Assembly: GCA_019414465.1 (NCBI GenBank)
Contig: DXLY01000016.1
Span: forward strand, 13,645-28,189
Reading direction: 5' to 3'
DNA from: Collinsella sp.
GTDB lineage: Bacteria > Actinomycetota > Coriobacteriia > Coriobacteriales > Coriobacteriaceae
DNA length: 14,545 bases
Shown: positions 13,849 through 14,545 of the stretch, piece by piece
Position numbering within the stretch: the first letter of the stretch is position 1
Layout: each line of letters begins with the position of its first letter
The notes under the pieces: model-generated
Databases searched by the model: none
Told to the model about the DNA's origin: nothing
What the model saw: only the letters and a program-made list of their open reading frames with translations
Position numbers and translations under genes: made by a program

Positions 13849-13930
13849 GGGAGTTTGCCCGAGTGGTTAATGGGGACGGGCTGTAAACCCGTTGGCTCTG
13901 CCTACATAGGTTCGAATCCTATAGCTCCCA
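13849..13930 (+). tRNA. tRNA-Tyr (anticodon GTA)
   Basis: This class II tRNA has an acceptor GGGAGTT pairing with AGCTCCC (one G-U pair). The anticodon stem ACGGG/CCCGT holds the loop CTGTAAA with anticodon GTA. A long variable arm (TGGCTCTGCC region) follows, and the T arm is ATAGG-TTCGAAT-CCTAT. The discriminator is A13930. CCA is not encoded (CCC follows), unlike in the other three tRNAs here, so it must be added after transcription. Confidence 0.96.
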
Positions 13931-13940
13931 CCCGTCAAGT

Positions 13941-14016
13941 GCCTGTATAGCTCAGTCGGTAGAGCACTTCGTTGGTAACGAAGAGGTCACCAGTTCAAGT
14001 CTGGTTGCAGGCTCCA
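13941..14016 (+). tRNA. tRNA-Thr (anticodon GGT)
   Basis: Acceptor GCCTGTA pairs with TGCAGGC. The anticodon stem CTTCG/CGAAG holds TTGGTAA with anticodon GGT, reading ACC and ACU. The T arm is ACCAG-TTCAAGT-CTGGT. CCA is encoded. It lies 10 nt after tRNA-Tyr and 3 nt before tRNA-Met. Together with the TGT isoacceptor at 9108 it gives two threonine tRNAs in one window. Confidence 0.97.
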
Positions 14017-14019
14017 TCC

Positions 14020-14096
14020 GGCGGTGTAGCTCAGTTGGTTAGAGCACACGGTTCATACCCGTGGCGTCACTGGTTCGAATCCAGTCACCGCTACCA
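14020..14096 (+). tRNA. tRNA-Met (anticodon CAT)
   Basis: Acceptor GGCGGTG pairs with CACCGCT; the first pair is G-U. The anticodon stem CACGG/CCGTG holds TTCATAC with anticodon CAT. The T arm is ACTGG-TTCGAAT-CCAGT, and CCA is encoded. The stem has no run of three G-C pairs next to the loop, so an elongator tRNA-Met is more likely than an initiator. The Ile-specific k2C type cannot be excluded by eye. Confidence 0.93.
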
Positions 14097-14107
14097 TAGG
14101 TAACACG

Positions 14108-14138
14108 GTGGCTTCTCAATAGTATGTTGAGAGGCCAC
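14108..14138 (+). other. 12-bp hairpin in the tuf leader
   Basis: GTGGCTTCTCAA (14108-14119) pairs with TTGAGAGGCCAC (14127-14138), with one mismatch or G-U and a 7-nt loop (TAGTATG). No T run follows, so it is more likely a processing site separating the tRNAs from the tuf mRNA than a terminator. A second, smaller hairpin GTCCC/GGGAC (14157-14171) lies just before the ribosome site. Confidence 0.6.
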
Positions 14139-14192
14139 TATGGTATAAAGGCAAAGTCCCGTCCGGGGACGACCTGTTAAGAGGAGGGCTTT

Positions 14193-14545
14193 ATGGCCAA
14201 AGAGAAGTTTGAGCGCACTAAGCCGCATGTTAACATCGGCACCATTGGTCACGTCGACCACGGCAAGACCACGCTGACCGCTGCCATCACCAAGGTTCTC
14301 TCCGAGACCGAGGGCTGCAAGGCTGACTTCACTGCGTTCGAGAACATCGACAAGGCTCCCGAGGAGCGCGAGCGCGGCATTACGATTTCCGTCTCCCACG
14401 TTGAGTACGAGACCGCTGCCCGTCACTACGCTCACGTTGACTGCCCGGGCCACGCTGACTACGTCAAGAACATGATCTCCGGCGCTGCTCAGATGGACGG
14501 CGCTATCCTGGTCATCGCTGCCACCGACGGCCCCATGGCTCAGAC
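14193..14545 (+). CDS. tuf: Elongation factor Tu, N-terminal part (cut by the right edge)
   Basis: EF-Tu is the GTPase that brings aminoacyl-tRNA to the ribosome. The first 117 codons are here. G1 GHVDHGKT lies at 19-26, the switch I effector stretch ENIDKAPEERERGIT at 50-64, and G3 DCPGH at 83-87; the G4 NKxD motif lies beyond the edge. GGAGG (14183-14187) precedes the ATG, and codon use is the most strongly biased in the window (GCT, GAG, AAG, CTC), as expected for a highly expressed gene. It follows tRNA-Tyr, tRNA-Thr and tRNA-Met and is probably co-transcribed with them, as in the E. coli tRNA-tufB operon. The family is about 395-400 residues long. Confidence 0.98.
   Translation, partial: MAKEKFERTKPHVNIGTIGHVDHGKTTLTAAITKVLSETEGCKADFTAFENIDKAPEERERGITISVSHVEYETAARHYAHVDCPGHADYVKNMISGAAQMDGAILVIAATDGPMAQ

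Noticed and set aside
9108..13849. tRNA genes as attachment sites of an integrated element
   Set aside because: No repeat of a tRNA 3' end and no integrase gene were found in the window.

Overview
The window reads as chromosomal DNA of a Coriobacteriia-type actinobacterium, most likely Collinsella or a close relative. This is inferred from the high-GC core genes with strongly C/G-ending codons, the protein character of DisA, IspD, IspF, CysS and EF-Tu, and the tRNA-tuf arrangement; no database search was possible.

Layout. (1) 1-1860, minus strand: a HipBA-type toxin-antitoxin pair (hipA runs off the left edge; hipB carries what looks like a compensated double frameshift). Upstream of it lies mntP, a manganese exporter, behind a yybP-ykoY-type Mn2+ riboswitch with its own terminator. 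(2) 2021-7515, plus strand: a compact housekeeping run disA-ispD-ispF-cysS-rlmB-NYN/YacP. It links c-di-AMP synthesis, two MEP-pathway isoprenoid steps, cysteinyl-tRNA synthesis, 23S rRNA 2'-O-methylation and a ribosome-associated NYN nuclease. A roughly 100-nt, nearly continuous hairpin fills the cysS-rlmB gap, the place where Firmicutes often carry mini-RNase III. (3) 7543-8954, minus strand: a self-contained HTH-HipA-like kinase fusion whose promoter lies between two 22-bp inverted repeats, probably an autoregulatory operator. (4) 9108-9231: tRNA-Thr(UGU) with a strong terminator. (5) 9233-9715: gene-free repeat-rich DNA with twin TCTGTAACA hairpins, two copies of a GAGCGTGGAT repeat, and a terminator. 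(6) 9716-13445: a beta-glucoside PTS cluster. A GH1 6-phospho-beta-glycosidase and an EIIBC permease are on the minus strand, and a divergent RpiR/MurR regulator is on the plus strand with TGAATCA operator repeats between. (7) 13446-13848: gene-free DNA with a repeat hairpin and a good sigma70-type promoter. (8) 13849-14545: tRNA-Tyr, tRNA-Thr(GGU), tRNA-Met and the start of tuf (EF-Tu), probably one transcript.

How the parts fit. Blocks 2 and 8 are core genome. Blocks 1, 3 and 6 look like accessory insertions: codon use is less GC-rich and each has its own regulator. The least routine items are the hipB frame switch, the HTH-HipA fusion with its 22-bp operator arms, and the large cysS-rlmB hairpin. 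I found no CRISPR array, transposase, integrase or origin.
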